DNA of 64,000 bases from Emiliania huxleyi CCMP1516 (taxonomy: Eukaryota > Haptophyta > Isochrysidales > Noelaerhabdaceae), in assembly GCF_000372725.1 (NCBI RefSeq), contig NW_005196021.1, forward strand, positions 944,123-1,008,122, written 5' to 3'. Position numbers and translations under genes: made by a program. The notes below the pieces were generated by a model that worked only from the letters and a program-made list of their open reading frames with translations, was not told the origin of the DNA and did not search any database. Shown here one piece after another: positions 9,342 to 20,800 of this stretch (the first letter of the stretch is position 1; every line of letters begins with the position of its first letter).

Positions 9342-11444
9342 CTACTGGCTGCCAGGTGCGCGGTAGAGGCCGTCCCACTGCGCCTTCTCCATCACCTCCG
9401 GCTTCTTGGCCGCCTCCTCCTCCACCTCGAGGTTGATGCTGCCTCCAACCGTCTCGATGTCCGCCGTCACCCGGACGTAGACCAGCTGCGGCTGCGTGGA
9501 GCCCATGCCTTCGGACGGGGCGGAACCAGAGGCGTGGGAGGCGTGCCATGGACGTGTTGGCAGGTGGTGCGGGCGGGCGCGCGGAGACGCTGGGGCGGAG
9601 ATGCGGAGGGGCGGGTGGAGAGAGGTGGAGAGAGGCTGCTCGCAGGTCCTCGGCGGTGTCTCTATCAGCAGTCCGTCTTGAGAGTGACTGCTCAATTGAT
9701 CCGTCTCTGCGTACGTCTCGGGTCCTCTCGGGTCCCCTCGCGCCCCCCGGGTATATGCGCACCCGTGTAGTTGAACTGGTCGTCGCAGAGCGGGTCCTGC
9801 GTCCGGCCGGCGGCGTCGACCCCGCGGCAAGAGAGGACGTACGACCCTTCCGTTTTCGCGTCCCAGTCAAAGTGCCACGCGGCCCACCCAAAGGCGCCCG
9901 ACTTGTCGCCCACCTCTGCCCTCTGCCACGTCTTTGCGCCGTCGCTCGAAAACTCGACGTAGTCGATGTCGACGGCGCCGGCCCAGACCTACGGCAAGGC
10001 CAGGTGAACCTGAGGTGAACTGCTCCACACACACGAGGCGGTGGGGCCAGGCTATCCCTCGCGGCTTCCACGTCTGCAGAGAGGAGCTGGCACGGCATTG
10101 AAGGTGCGAGGCTCGGGAAGGGCCAGACCTTGCCGCGGACGCGCACCACGCCCGGCGCGAGCAGCCGCGTGCGCGAGTAAAAGTCCGGGTGGCCCGGCGG
10201 CGCCATCATTGCGCGGACGGGCAGCTGCTCGATCGGCAGCGGCGTCGGGTCGAGCCGCGAGCGGCGGTAGCAGTACACGTCCATCTCGGTCCCCCACCTG
10301 CGTCGCGAGGTACGCCAACGTCAGGTCGAGCCGAGTACGCGCGGCCGAATACGACTGCATACGCGAGACGGCGGCCGAGTACAGCTAGCTGCATGCGCGC
10401 CCTCTCGAGTGGTGAGAGCTGGAGTACGCGAGTCTTTTCTCCGCTTCTAGCCGCTTCTAGGGCCCCTCACCAGCCGCCCGAGGTGATCTCGATCGAGGTG
10501 AGCCACTTGACCGAGGCCATGCCGTACCAGCCCGGCACGATGATCCGCACCGGCGCGCCGTGGCACGGCAGCAAGTCCGCGCCTAGCCACCGGCTGGGGG
10601 TAGGGTTAGGGTTGGAGTCAGGTTTAGGGTGAGGGTGAGGTGGCAGCAACGTCCGCGCCGTTCATCTGCCAGCAGAGCATAACGTGGCCCGTCATCGCCT
10701 GCTCGACCGTCAGCGAGCGGCGAAAGTAGTCGACGGTGTTCCACTCGACGCCCTTGTCCGCGCCCGTAAAGATGACCTGCGCCGCACCGTCTTTGACGCC
10801 GACCTCCTGCAGCAGCTCCGCCAGCGAGCAGCCCGTCCAGTCGGCGCTGATGGGAGGAGGCGAGGTGTGAGGTATGGGAGCAAGGTGAAGCAGGGCGCGT
10901 GAGATTGGGAGGGCGCGGTGAGGCGAGGGACGGAGCAGTGCGGGATGCGAAACAAGCACCAGCCAAACGCGTCGGGGCCCCAAGGCACGTGCGAGGTGAA
11001 GCGCTCCGTGAGGCCCATCCGCCCGTTGCCGGCGCAAGCCATGAGGACGGAGGCGGTCTGTGCCTTCCGCCTCTTGATGTCGGCGAGGGACAGGCTCACC
11101 TCCTTGTCGACGAGGCCGTGGATCTTGAGCCGGTATGCGCTCGGGTCGATGAGCGGCACGTCAAAGTGGATGAGGAGGTAGTGCGAGCCCGCTGGCGTGA
11201 TGTCGGCGGACAGAGTCTCGACATGCGCGCCGTGGCACCGCTTGCCGAGCTGCAGCTCCGCCGGTGTCACGTCGGAACGCCCGGTCGTGTGCTTCCAGTC
11301 GCCCGGCTCCTCCTTGTGGAAGTCGTCGACGGTGAAGGCCTCGGCTCCGACGTGTTCGAGCACCTTTTTACGGTGCTCGACCGCACGCGCAGCTTCTGTC
11401 TTGGCCGCGGCGAGGAACTCGGAGCTCTCAGCGTGCCGGGTCAT
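9342..11444 (-). CDS. SUOX: Sulfite oxidase (molybdopterin oxidoreductase)
   Basis: Oxidises sulfite to sulfate using a molybdenum cofactor. Six exons read in frame: 11444-10960, 10846-10659, 10582-10471, 10297-10129, 9989-9763 and 9508-9342. The molybdopterin domain carries MACAGNGRMG, whose Cys is the family molybdenum ligand, then VPWGPDAFG and, after intron 2, NGADLLPCHGAPVRIIVPG with VKWL. The dimerisation domain follows: VWAGAVDIDYVEFSSDGAKT and QWDGLYRAPGSQ. No cytochrome b5 domain is seen, so it resembles the plant peroxisomal or bacterial form. No clear SKL end or targeting peptide. Intron 2 (10583-10658) is GC-AG and starts with a near copy of the following exon head. Introns 3 and 4 are GT-AG with shorter copies. 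Confidence 0.9.
10598..10640. repeat. Telomere-like TTAGGG-type tract inside an intron
   Basis: The second sulfite oxidase intron holds GGGTAGGGTTAGGGTTGG followed by variants of the same unit. Only about two perfect TTAGGG-type units are present; this is an interstitial trace, not a telomere. Confidence 0.5.
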
Positions 11445-11901
11445 GGATGACAAGGGAGAGCCAGCCAGCGGATGGATTTTTTTGTGGCTTCAAACACAGA
11501 GCGATATAGGGTGGCCCATGGAGGCCGCCGCCACCGAGGGTTAACCCCCCCCCCCCCCCCGAGGCCCCGCGTGCGATGGGCTCGCCGTTGGCGTGAGCGC
11601 CGAGCAGGTCGCAGTCCTCCTCGTCGTTCGACTCGTCGTCGCTAGTGTCCTCGCCCACGTCGCATGTACCGAGCCTAGATGTTAAGTCTGTATTTTGTGT
11701 ATTTGAACCTGGGCTGGAAAAGACGTGTATTTTCGCGTATTTGCACTTGTTTCTGGACGGAAAACACACACACAGAGAGAGAGATTTTTGCAACATAAAA
11801 AAACAATGGGTCCAGGGCGGCGAGGAAAAAAATGGCGTGCCGATTTCTTTTCGCAAGGACGACCCGAAAGAAAACACGTGAATTTCGGCGACTCATCATC
11901 A
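11445..11901. other. Intergenic, simple-sequence rich
   Basis: Holds a poly-C run at 11547-11560, an A/C run followed by GAGAGAGAGA at 11763-11783, and A-rich sequence. It lies between the divergent starts of sulfite oxidase (minus) and the kinase remnant (plus), so it may carry both promoters. No motif is certain. Confidence 0.4.
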
Positions 11902-12140
11902 ATGAGCTCATTAGCTCAAGCCTCCTGCGTTGGCCAAATGGGCGAGCCCACGCGCGTGGAGGAGCGGAGGAGGCCGCGGCCTCGTCGCGTGGGCCCCTAC
12001 GTCCTCTCCGGCCGAACGCTTGGGGTCGGCAACGGGCCCGTCCACCATGCAATTTCTCGCCTTGACGGGAGCGAGGTGGCAATCAAGATGGTCCCTCGCA
12101 GGGCTGGAGACGAGAGGGAGCCGGAGGAGGTCCCACATGG
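11902..12140 (+). pseudogene. Protein kinase N-lobe remnant
   Basis: From ATG 11902 the frame reads an acidic/basic head, then GPYVLSGRTLGVGNGPVHHA and DGSEVAIKMVPRR. This matches the glycine-rich loop (G-x-G-x-x-x-x-V) and the VAIK lysine of serine/threonine kinases. No alphaC Glu, HRD, DFG or later kinase motif follows before the next gene begins at 12347. It is either a truncated copy or the first exon of a gene whose remainder was lost. Upstream frame continues open to about 11725, but without kinase features. Confidence 0.45.
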
Positions 12141-12346
12141 GTACCCTCTAGGGCCCCCGCGCCCCCCCAGAGGCGAAACCTTCGTCCCACATGCTCGCGC
12201 GCCGCGCCTCCACGTCCACGCACATTTGCACACGCGGGACCTGAGTGACGCGACGGCAACTGGAATGCTCCGGCCTATCTCAGCGCGAGGCTGTGCGCCG
12301 CTGATCCTCAAAAAGAATTTTACAAGCGGAAGAAAACGTGCGCCGA

Positions 12347-15300
12347 ATGGCGTCAAGCAGCCGCGAGTTCTCCCGCCCCGCGTCGAGCCAGCGCCCGCTC
12401 GTCCCGTCGAGCCAGCGTCCGCTCGTCCCGCCCAACTTTCTTGACACCATCAACGATGGTTCCTCCCTGGCGGCCGCCGCTAAGCCGGCCGACGCCGGCC
12501 TCGCTGCCGACCTGCAGCTCTACCACTACCAGCTGCAGGCGCTCCAGTGGATGGTTGGACGTGAGCGAGCTCTGGACGGCATCCACGGCGGCATTCTCGG
12601 CGACGAGCAGGGCACTGGCAAGACGGTTATGTGCGCCGCGCTCGTCGCCAGCCACCGTTGCGACGATCTGCGGCCGCAAGTGCGGCAGCCGCAAGCGCCG
12701 CTGCAAGCGCAGCGGCCGCTCGGTTCGGAGGCACGCAAGTGCGGCGCGACTCTGATCTGCTGCACGCCCGTCATCGAGGGGCAGTGGAAGGAGGAGCTCG
12801 CGCGGCACGCGCCCGGCTTGAAGGTGGTCCGCTTTGATCCCGGCGCCTTCTAGGCACTGCTCGGACCTTCTATAGCACGCTTCCTGTGTAGGTGGTCAGC
12901 TTTGCGGGATGCCCTGCGGCGGGCGACGCCGCGGCTGTCGCGCGTGAGGTGCAGCCGAGGATGGAGCAGCCGGCACAGCCCGCCTTGTACCCGCCACAGC
13001 AAGGCTGCGCCCTCCGCTAGGTCGAGTGGCCAGCGGAGAGGCGGACATGACATGTCCGGGACACGCGTCGCTCACATGTCCCGAGACATGGCGATAGGTC
13101 GAGCGGCTCGCGGAGGCAGACGTCGTGCTCGCGACGTACGAGGTGCTGATGAAGGAGCTGGTCCACATCGACCGCTTCTTTGAGAGCAGCCGCGAGCGCC
13201 GCGCCGGCCTGACTGCCGCGCGCTCGCCGGGCGGACATGTCGAGGACGCGTCCTGTGACATGTGAGAGACATGTCCACAGGCCTGGGGCTGCGCGCGAGA
13301 GAGGCGGACTCGGACGCTCGCCCGTCGCCGCTCAAGTACCTCACCTTTTGGCGGGTCGTCCTCGACGAGGTGCAAAAGGCGCCGACGACGCACGCGGCGG
13401 GAGGGACGGGTGCATGTCGAGGACGCGTCCATGACATGTCCGAGACACGTCCCACAGGCGCCGACGTCGTACGCGGCGGGGAGGACGGTGCGGCTCGTTC
13501 GCGCCGTGCATCGCTGGGCCGTGTCGGGCACTCCGATGGAGGCGGGGCGGCTGGCCGACATCCGCCACCTCATCAACTTTGTGGCGGGCGAGGCGAGCCA
13601 GCTGGAGGCGGTGTGGAGGCGCGCGGCCGAGGGCGGCCGTCTCGGCGAGATGTGGCCGGGATATGGCCGAGACACAGTTGTCGCTCTGGGGCTCGGGCAG
13701 GCGCGCGGTCGAGGGTGGTCATCTCGACGAGCTGCGCGCCGTGCTGCGGCCGCTCTTCCTGCGGCGCACCAAGGAGCAGGTCGGGAGTCAGATCCGCGTG
13801 CCCAAGCAGGCGCGCCACCCCGAGATCAGCCGAGATCAGCCGAGATCAGCCGAGATCAGCCGAGGTCAGCCGAGGTCAGCCGAGGTCAGTCGATATGCAG
13901 CCGAGGTCAGCCGAGGTCAGCCGAGGTCAGCCGAGATGCAGCCGAGGTCAGCCGAGATGCAGCCGAGCGAGATCAGCCGAGATCAGCTGAGGCCAGCCGG
14001 AGTCTAGCCGAGGTGCGCCCAAGCAGGTAGCGCGCACGTTTGCCTTTGAGCTGAGCGAGGAGGAGAAGGTGCTTGCACGCAGAGCTTGTGCTGCGGCCTT
14101 CTAGGAGCGCTCTAGGAAGCCTCCAGGAACCTTCCTTTTCAGGTGCTGCACGCCGAGTTTGTGCTGCCTGCGGCGCGCGCGTTGCTAGACAAGCAGCCGC
14201 CGGGCGCGTCCCTCGAGCAGCAGCTGGTCTTGGTCGGGATTAGCCGAGATTAGCCGAGATCAGCCGAGATCAGCCGAGATCAGCCGAGCAGTCTGTGCCG
14301 GACGAGCACGCGCGCGCTGCTCTCGCCGGCTGAGCCTACCAGGAGCCTTGTACGCGCCTTCTTATAGGTCGAGCACGCGCAGCGCGCGCTGCTCTCGCCC
14401 GCGCTTTGGAGCGAGTGGGGCCGAAAGGCGAAGCTCGCCGTCGAGGCCGAAAGGCTGCAGCGTCAGGGTCGTCGTCTCCAGCGGCGGCCACCAGCCTCGC
14501 AGAAGCCGCTTTGTAGCCGCCTTCCCCGAGCCCTCTAGGCCTCGTTTCGAGCAGCGCCGCAGCCGCGCGCAAGGCAAAAGGGCGCCGCCGTCGAGACTAG
14601 CCGAGATGAGCCGGGATGAGCCGGGGTGAGCCGAGACTAGGCCAAGGGCGTCGCCGTCGAGCTGGTGGGAGAGCTCGTCGAGGCGGCGGCGGCGTGCTCC
14701 GGCGGCGGCGCGGTGGTCGAGGACGCGGCGGCAGCGTGGCGGCGCGGCGACACGCCGCCGCCGCCGCACAAGTGGCCTCCTCTCGAGATGACGCGAGATG
14801 GCCCGCGACTAGGCGCGGCTACACGCTGCCGCTGCACAAGTGCGACGGCGTCCGGCGCTCGCAGCCGCTCTGGCCGTCGCTACTCAGCGCGGCGCGCGCG
14901 GCGGCGGACAGCGCGCACTCTTTGCTGCGCGAGGCGGTGGAGAAGCACGCGCTCGGAAGCGGCGAGCTGCAGGCCTGCCTCCTCCCTTTCCTCCACCCCT
15001 TCTCCCCCCCCCCACTCCCCCCCCACCCCCCCCGCACTTCTCTCCACCGCCTCTGTCGCTACCTCCTCTCCCCCCACTGCCTCCGTCCCCACCTCCCCCT
15101 TCGCCTCCTCCTCCTGTACGACCCTGTCCTTCTCCGTCTTCTTCGCTGCAGGGCGCCGATGTCGAGGTGCTGCAGCAGCTGGTTGCGCTCAAGTTTGTGA
15201 TGCACCGCGGCACGCGTCATCAGCCGAGACCAGCCGAGATCAGCCGAGATCAGCCGAGATCAGCCGAGATCAGCCGAGATCAGCCGAGATCAAGTCTGTG

Positions 15301-17261
15301 CTGCACGCGGCGGACTGGCGCTCAAAGTCGACCTCTCTCCCGCCTCTTCTCCGCTCGCGTTGGCAGGCATGGTTGGGCCGCCGCTGCCGCCGCCGCCGCC
15401 GCCCGACGCGCCCCACGCCGCTCGCGAGCGCGCCGCGGCGGAGGAGGCGCGGCGGAGGCGACTCACGCATGACGCGCTCGATCTCGTGTTGAGCACCGAG
15501 ACGCTCTGCAAGGGCGCCGTCGGCATCGGCCGGCTCGCGCGGTGGGCGCTGGGGACATGTCGAGGACACGTCCATGACATGTTCGAGACATGCCCCTCAG
15601 GCCGGCTAGCGCGGTGGGCGCTCTCGGAGAGCAACTCGGACGGCGTCCTCTCCGTCCTGCGCCGCTACCTCGGCTTCTTCCCTCCGCGACGTGTCGTTTG
15701 CCTGCCCGAGACATGTCCACGACACGTCCCCGACATGGACAGGCTTCTTCCCTCCGAGCGACGTCCCCGCCAGCGGCCGCCCCACGCGCGAGCACGGCCG
15801 ACCCCTCGTGCCGCTCGACGACCCGCGTGTGCGGTGGGCCGACGTGGCGCCGTTCCTGGCGCTGCGCGTCGAGGAGGTCGAGCAGGACGCCCGAGATCCG
15901 CCGAGACCACCCGAGATCACCCGAGATTAGGCGCTGCGCTTCGAGGAGGTCGAGCTAGACGCGTCGACGCTGGCGAGGTTCCGTCAGGGCATCGCCGAGA
16001 TGGGCATGATCGACGATGGCGGCATCGTGGCGCTCGCGCGGCCGGCAGGCCAGTGCGGCTTCGTCACTCAATACATGCTCTGCCTCGGCTCCGACCTCGG
16101 CGACCCCCATTTCCGCGAGCGGCTGCCATGTTCACGCGTGCTATAGACCGGGCTCTTCTCTCCGCCCCTAGGCGACCTCTTCCGCGAGCGCGAGGAGATG
16201 CGGCTGATTGCCGAGCGGCGGCTGATGCCCGATGAGTGCGTCCGCACCTTCCCTGTCGGCCTTCGGCCCGCCACCTTCCCCTCGCAGCTGCTGTACGGCC
16301 TGCTGGGCGAGCGCGAGCCGCCGAGCTCCGAGGAGCAGGACACCTTCTTTGCTGGGAGGATCATGAACGGCGTCTACATGCGCCGTTTCGGAGCGTGGGG
16401 GCAAGGGCGCCCCGACAGCGACGCGCTGGTGGCGGAGCTCAACGCCGCACGGCAGGCGACGCGGCCAAAGCTGCAGGCGAGCTCCCTTGTCTGCTCTCTT
16501 CCTCTCTGTTTCTCCCCCCCCCCCCCACCCCCCTCTCACCCTCTGCCTCCCTCAATCGCGCCTCCCTTCCGCCCCCCCTGCTACAGGCCAGCCGTCTTGG
16601 GCGCGAGCTGAGCGAGGAGAAGACGCGGGCCGAGCTGCTGCGGCGCGTGGAGCGGCACCGCGCACGCTACGCACGCATCAAGGCGCTGGCCGACGCCAGC
16701 GCGAACGCTTGTGTCAGTGGCGGCGAGCGCCGTGGCTGGGAGGTGCTCGGCGGGAGCAGCAAGCTGCTGGCTCTGGCAAAGCTGCTTAAGGAGCACGTGG
16801 TTGCCGCGGGCGAGAAGGCGGTGGTCTTTACGCGGTTCGCCGAGGCAGTCCCACTGATCGGGGCGCTGCTGCGGCAGCGCGGCGTCGGCACCGTCTCTCT
16901 CAAGGAGGGCGGCGGCGGCAAGTGGTGGCCCAAGGAGTGGCGCGAGAGGCTGTCGGCGGGGCGGGCGGTCGACGTCTTCCAGACCGAGCCATCGTGCTCC
17001 GCCATCGTGCTCGAGGCGGGCCCCGCTGCCGCGGGCCTCACGCTCACCTGCGCGCAGCACGTCGTCTTCGTGGACGTGCTCTCCTCGGTGCTGCTCGAGT
17101 CGCAGGCCAGGGCGCGTGTTGAGCGCATCGGGCAGCGCGCACAGACGACAGCCTGGCATTTGATTGGCGCCAACAGCGTCGACGAGCCGTTGCGCCGGGC
17201 GGCAGACGCCGGAGTCGCGCTCGACGCCGACGCGGTGCGCTCGGTCCTCGCCCCCCCCTGA
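12347..17261 (+). CDS. SNF2-family helicase-like ATPase (RAD5/SHPRH-like), about 20 introns
   Basis: Chromatin or DNA-repair ATPase of the RAD5/SHPRH type. Motifs in order: LYHYQLQALQWM; motif I GGILGDEQGTGKT (usually ADEMGLGKT); CCTPVIEGQWKEEL (Ia); ADVVLATYEVL; motif II WRVVLDEVQK; RWAVSGTP (III); RRTKEQ; EKAVVFTRF (IV); SCSAIVLEAGPAAAGLTLT (V); ARVERIGQRAQT (VI). No RING finger is evident between the two lobes, unlike RAD5 or SHPRH. The frame is restored by removing 12824-12891, 12949-13097, 13207-13280, 13379-13457, 13619-13700, 13810-14026, 14069-14142, 14233-14367, 14420-14445, 14494-14538, 14574-14640, 14742-14812, 14973-15151, 15529-15600, 15673-15742, 15859-15930, 16100-16171 and 16477-16586. 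Splicing at about 15200-15365 is unresolved. Fourteen of the 18 donors are GC. Nearly all introns begin with a copy of the next exon's head. Confidence 0.85.
13810..14026 (+). repeat. Helicase intron filled with GAGATCAGCC decamers
   Basis: The 217-nt intron carries about 15 units of the 10-nt motif GAGATCAGCC or GAGGTCAGCC. Related arrays fill the helicase introns at 14233-14367 and about 15220-15293. Flanks show a copy of CCCAAGCAGG on both sides. An exact 10-nt period equals roughly one DNA turn. Confidence 0.8.
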
Positions 17262-17861
17262 GGGACGCGAGGGGCAAGCAGCCAGCCGCGCGAAATCACC
17301 GTACGAGTATAAGTGTGTCCCACGTGTAAGCCTCTCTGCACACTGCGAACCGCGAACCGAAGCGCTGGCCTGACGCTGTCGCACGCGGCTCAATAATCGT
17401 TTGTCAAACGTGCGTCTCCAACCCACAAGCCTTCGTCTCGTTATCTCGCTCGGCTGGAACTAAAGTATTGTGACACGTGTACTCTACACACACGTTCACA
17501 TGAGCGCAGCAGAAAGATTCTCTTTTTAACTCTACAGGAAGGGCGCCGCGCAGGCGGAGAGCAGAGGCGGACATCAAGAGCATGCTCCAGGCCGGGGGAG
17601 GGGGGGCAAAAGCGGCTCGACGAACACTATCCCAGCAGAGAGCGGAAGCGGCGAACCGCATGCTCCAAATCGGGAACGGCACGGGCACTCCTAAGTAGGG
17701 GCACTCGCCCCAAGCTAGGGGGGGGGGGGGCACTATCTCCACGCCGCGTCATCGAGGCGAGCCTCTGCGCGCGCTCTCCAGAGAAGCGCGAGCGACAGGG
17801 GCGCGTGTGCTTGCGACTCTTGGACGCGGCAGGAAGCGCGGGGGCGGTCGGGCAGCGCAGC
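17262..17861. other. Intergenic stretch between convergent genes
   Basis: Mixed sequence with G runs at 17590-17605 and 17718-17730. Minus-strand frames here continue the last open frame of the PhoX-like gene but are judged to be 3' UTR, because a better final exon ending at 17862 was found. No other gene. Confidence 0.45.
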
Positions 17862-20800
17862 CTAGTGAAGCTGGCACTCCTGGAACTCGTCGTCGTCGGT
17901 CCACGCGCCCTGTCCACAGCACGCGATGTGAAGAGTCGCTGTTCACACGACAGTGTGCGCCGTCCGCCCCCACGTCGCACCTCCAGGTCTTCGGTGCACT
18001 CCTCAAAGAGCTTGCGGCGGCGCGGCTGCTTCTCAAACTTCTTCTTCTCGGCGAGCTCGAGCTTGCGGCGGCGCGAGCCTTCCGGCGTCGGCGCGGCGAG
18101 GGTGGTCGTCGCCCAGTCGAACTCGGGGATGGCGATGTACATCATTTGCGCCGTGTAGTAGAACCTGAGGCAGAGGCGGGAGGCACAGAGGCGTATAGGC
18201 TATAGGGAAGGCGGAGGGGCTCCGGGGCAGGGTTCGGGCAGGGTTCGAGACGTCGGATTTGGGCGCGCACCCGTAGTCCATGCAGCCCTCGCCGTAGCCC
18301 TTCATCTGGTTGTTGAGGATCATGTGCTTGGAGGTCTGCGTGTCGTACATCTCTTGGGGCGAGCACGTGCCGGTGGAGGCGTCCACGTCGCAGGTGAGCG
18401 AGGCCGACGCGTCGAACCAGCCTGAGGGGCGGATTCGGTGTGGTTGCGTGTGGGTCACTGTGTGGGTGCGCCGCCGCAGTGCGGACTCGGTCGCGGGGCG
18501 GGCGGGCGGTGCGGGCGGGTGGAGCGCGCCGGTCAGCTCTTGGTCGGAGCGCCGGTGGATCGAGCCGGCCGGCACGTTGGCCACGTTGTTGAACTTGACG
18601 TTGTCGTCGCCGATGGCTCCGGCGATGGTGACCGTCTTGCGCGTTTCGAGGTTGTAGATGCCGGCGATGTTGTAGCCGCCAGGCGCGTTCGAGTCCTCGG
18701 CGAAGAAGACGTTGTCGCCCTTGCCCCAGTAGAGGGAGTCGACGTACGAGAGGCCCGCCTCGCGCTGCGGACCCATCACCACCTGGTCCGCCATGATGTG
18801 GTAAACTTTTGCGGAGATCGACTCGGGGAGCGGCGAGCCGTTGCGCGAGGCGACGCCGCCCTCGCGCACGACGACGCTGTCGAGCGCGTCGAGCGCCGCC
18901 TTGAACTCCGCCTCGAGGAAGATGAGCGTCGACGCGCGGTCGCTGCCGAGCGGCAGGGTCGACTTGTCCCACTTCGGCTCGCCGTCCGTGGTCTTGGTCT
19001 TTCCGAGGCCCGTCTCGGCGATGGCCCACTGGTTGGGCTTGTCCGGGTTGGTGCCGCCCCACTCCTGCTTTGACACGCCCGTCATGCGCAGCGGCGTCTT
19101 GCCCGAGACGGTCATGGCGCAGTTTGTGGACGGGCGCGTCCACTCGTATCCGTCCTCGAACTCGCCGTACCGGCCGTCGAACATGGCGTCGATCGGCTCG
19201 AGCGTGCCAGGGAGGTCGACCTGCGGGTACTCGAAGGCGCCCGACGCGGGCCAGTTGACGAAGGTTGCCATGTCGGTCTCGCCGTTGGCGGCGACGAAGC
19301 GGTAGAGGCGGCCCTGGTTGATGCCGAGCCCGTTGCGGTCCAGGAAGTGGGGCGACGTCTTGTCCTTCTTGCCGAGCCAGACCGTCCAGCCGGAGCCGCA
19401 CGAGGAGTCACCGTAGTCCTCGATGCCGATGGCGATGTAGTCGGGGTGGCCGGTGGAGATGGTGAAGGCCATCTCGATGGTGCCGACGCTGAGGTGCGGC
19501 AGCTGGTACCAGTGGCCACGGCGCACGTCGAGGATCTGCACGGTGCCGGTGGGAGCGGAGGGGGACGAGCCGGCGGGCGGGTTGAAGGACGCGCCGCCTT
19601 CCTGCGCGACGAGCACAAATTCGTCCTCCGAGCCGACGCCCTCCGCCGCGCCGTAGGCTGGCACGCCGTCCACGGTGTACGAGTACTCGTGCTTGTAGGA
19701 GATCTTGGAGCCGCAGTGGCCGTACAGGCCGCAGAAGCGCAGATCGGTGCCCTCGGGGACCGGGTCGAGCGGCGACGCGGGGCAGAACGGCTCGTTCGGC
19801 TCGGTGACGACGGTGTACGTGCCGTCGGGGTTCTTGAGCGAGTTCTTCACGTTGATGTGCAGGTCGGAGTGCTTCTTGACGATCGTGTACGCGGCCTCGG
19901 AGGTGGCGGTCGGCGGGATGACCGTGTTGTAGGGGAAGCCGCGGGCGGTGAAGACCTTCTTGACGGTCTGCCCGCCGTTGACGACCTCGAGCGTCTCGCG
20001 GTCGAGGTCGGCGAACTGAAGGTGGCAGGAGGGGGGGGGGGGGGGGCTGGGCGTGAGGGCTGGGAGGGGCAGGGCGGGGGCTGAGTCGGAGCCTGCTCCA
20101 TCGCCCCGTGCATGATGAGGATGTCCTCGGGGGCGGGCGGGAGCTCGCCGAAGCCGCCCTTGTCCTCGGAGGTGGAGATGGCCCACTGCGCAGACTGGGC
20201 GCCGACTTGCCCGCGGATCTCGGTGTTGATGAAGGTGCGCATGTACGATTTGCCGGTGGCCATCGTCTGCATCATGCCGTTGCCGAGGATGGGCATCGCG
20301 TTGAGGCCGTCAAACGAGCCGACGTAGCAGAAGTCTCCCTGGGGCGGCAGGAGGCTGGGTTCGAGAAGCGGGGAAGGCGGGTTGTGTTGGGCGGCTCGGC
20401 TGGGGCTCTGGCAGAGCGCAGAGGGTGGCTGGTGGAGGCACCTCCGGGTGGCGCGGGCTGAGCTGCCAGTTGAAGAGGGGATCGTGGTGCGTGCACTCCG
20501 AGGCGGTGAGGAGCGAGTCGATCTTGGCGCCAGAGAAGCCCTCGGCGTGGACGATGTGGGCGCCCGCCTCCACGAAGCAGTTGAAGTCGGTGATGGTCGA
20601 GACGGGATTGAAGGGCTCCTCGGCCGAGGCGTTGCAGCAGTGCATGTCGTAGCCCGTCTGCGCGGCGAGGGCGGTGGTGGGCTCGACGGCGGCGGGCTGA
20701 GTGGTAAAGGCGTGGGCGTGGCGGCGAGGGCGGCGGCGGGCTCCGCGGAGGCGGGCTGGGCGGGGGTCGCGAGGGCGGCGGCGGCGAGGGCGGCGGTGGG

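Noticed and set aside
10598-10640. Telomere or chromosome end
   Set aside because: Only a few imperfect units, inside a gene intron, with genes on both sides.
17404-17861. Extended C-terminus of the PhoX-like protein in the open minus frame
   Set aside because: Composition changes abruptly to Arg/Ser-rich after the GAG|GTGCGACG donor. An alternative final exon (AWTDDDEFQECQLH) splices cleanly and ends at 17862.
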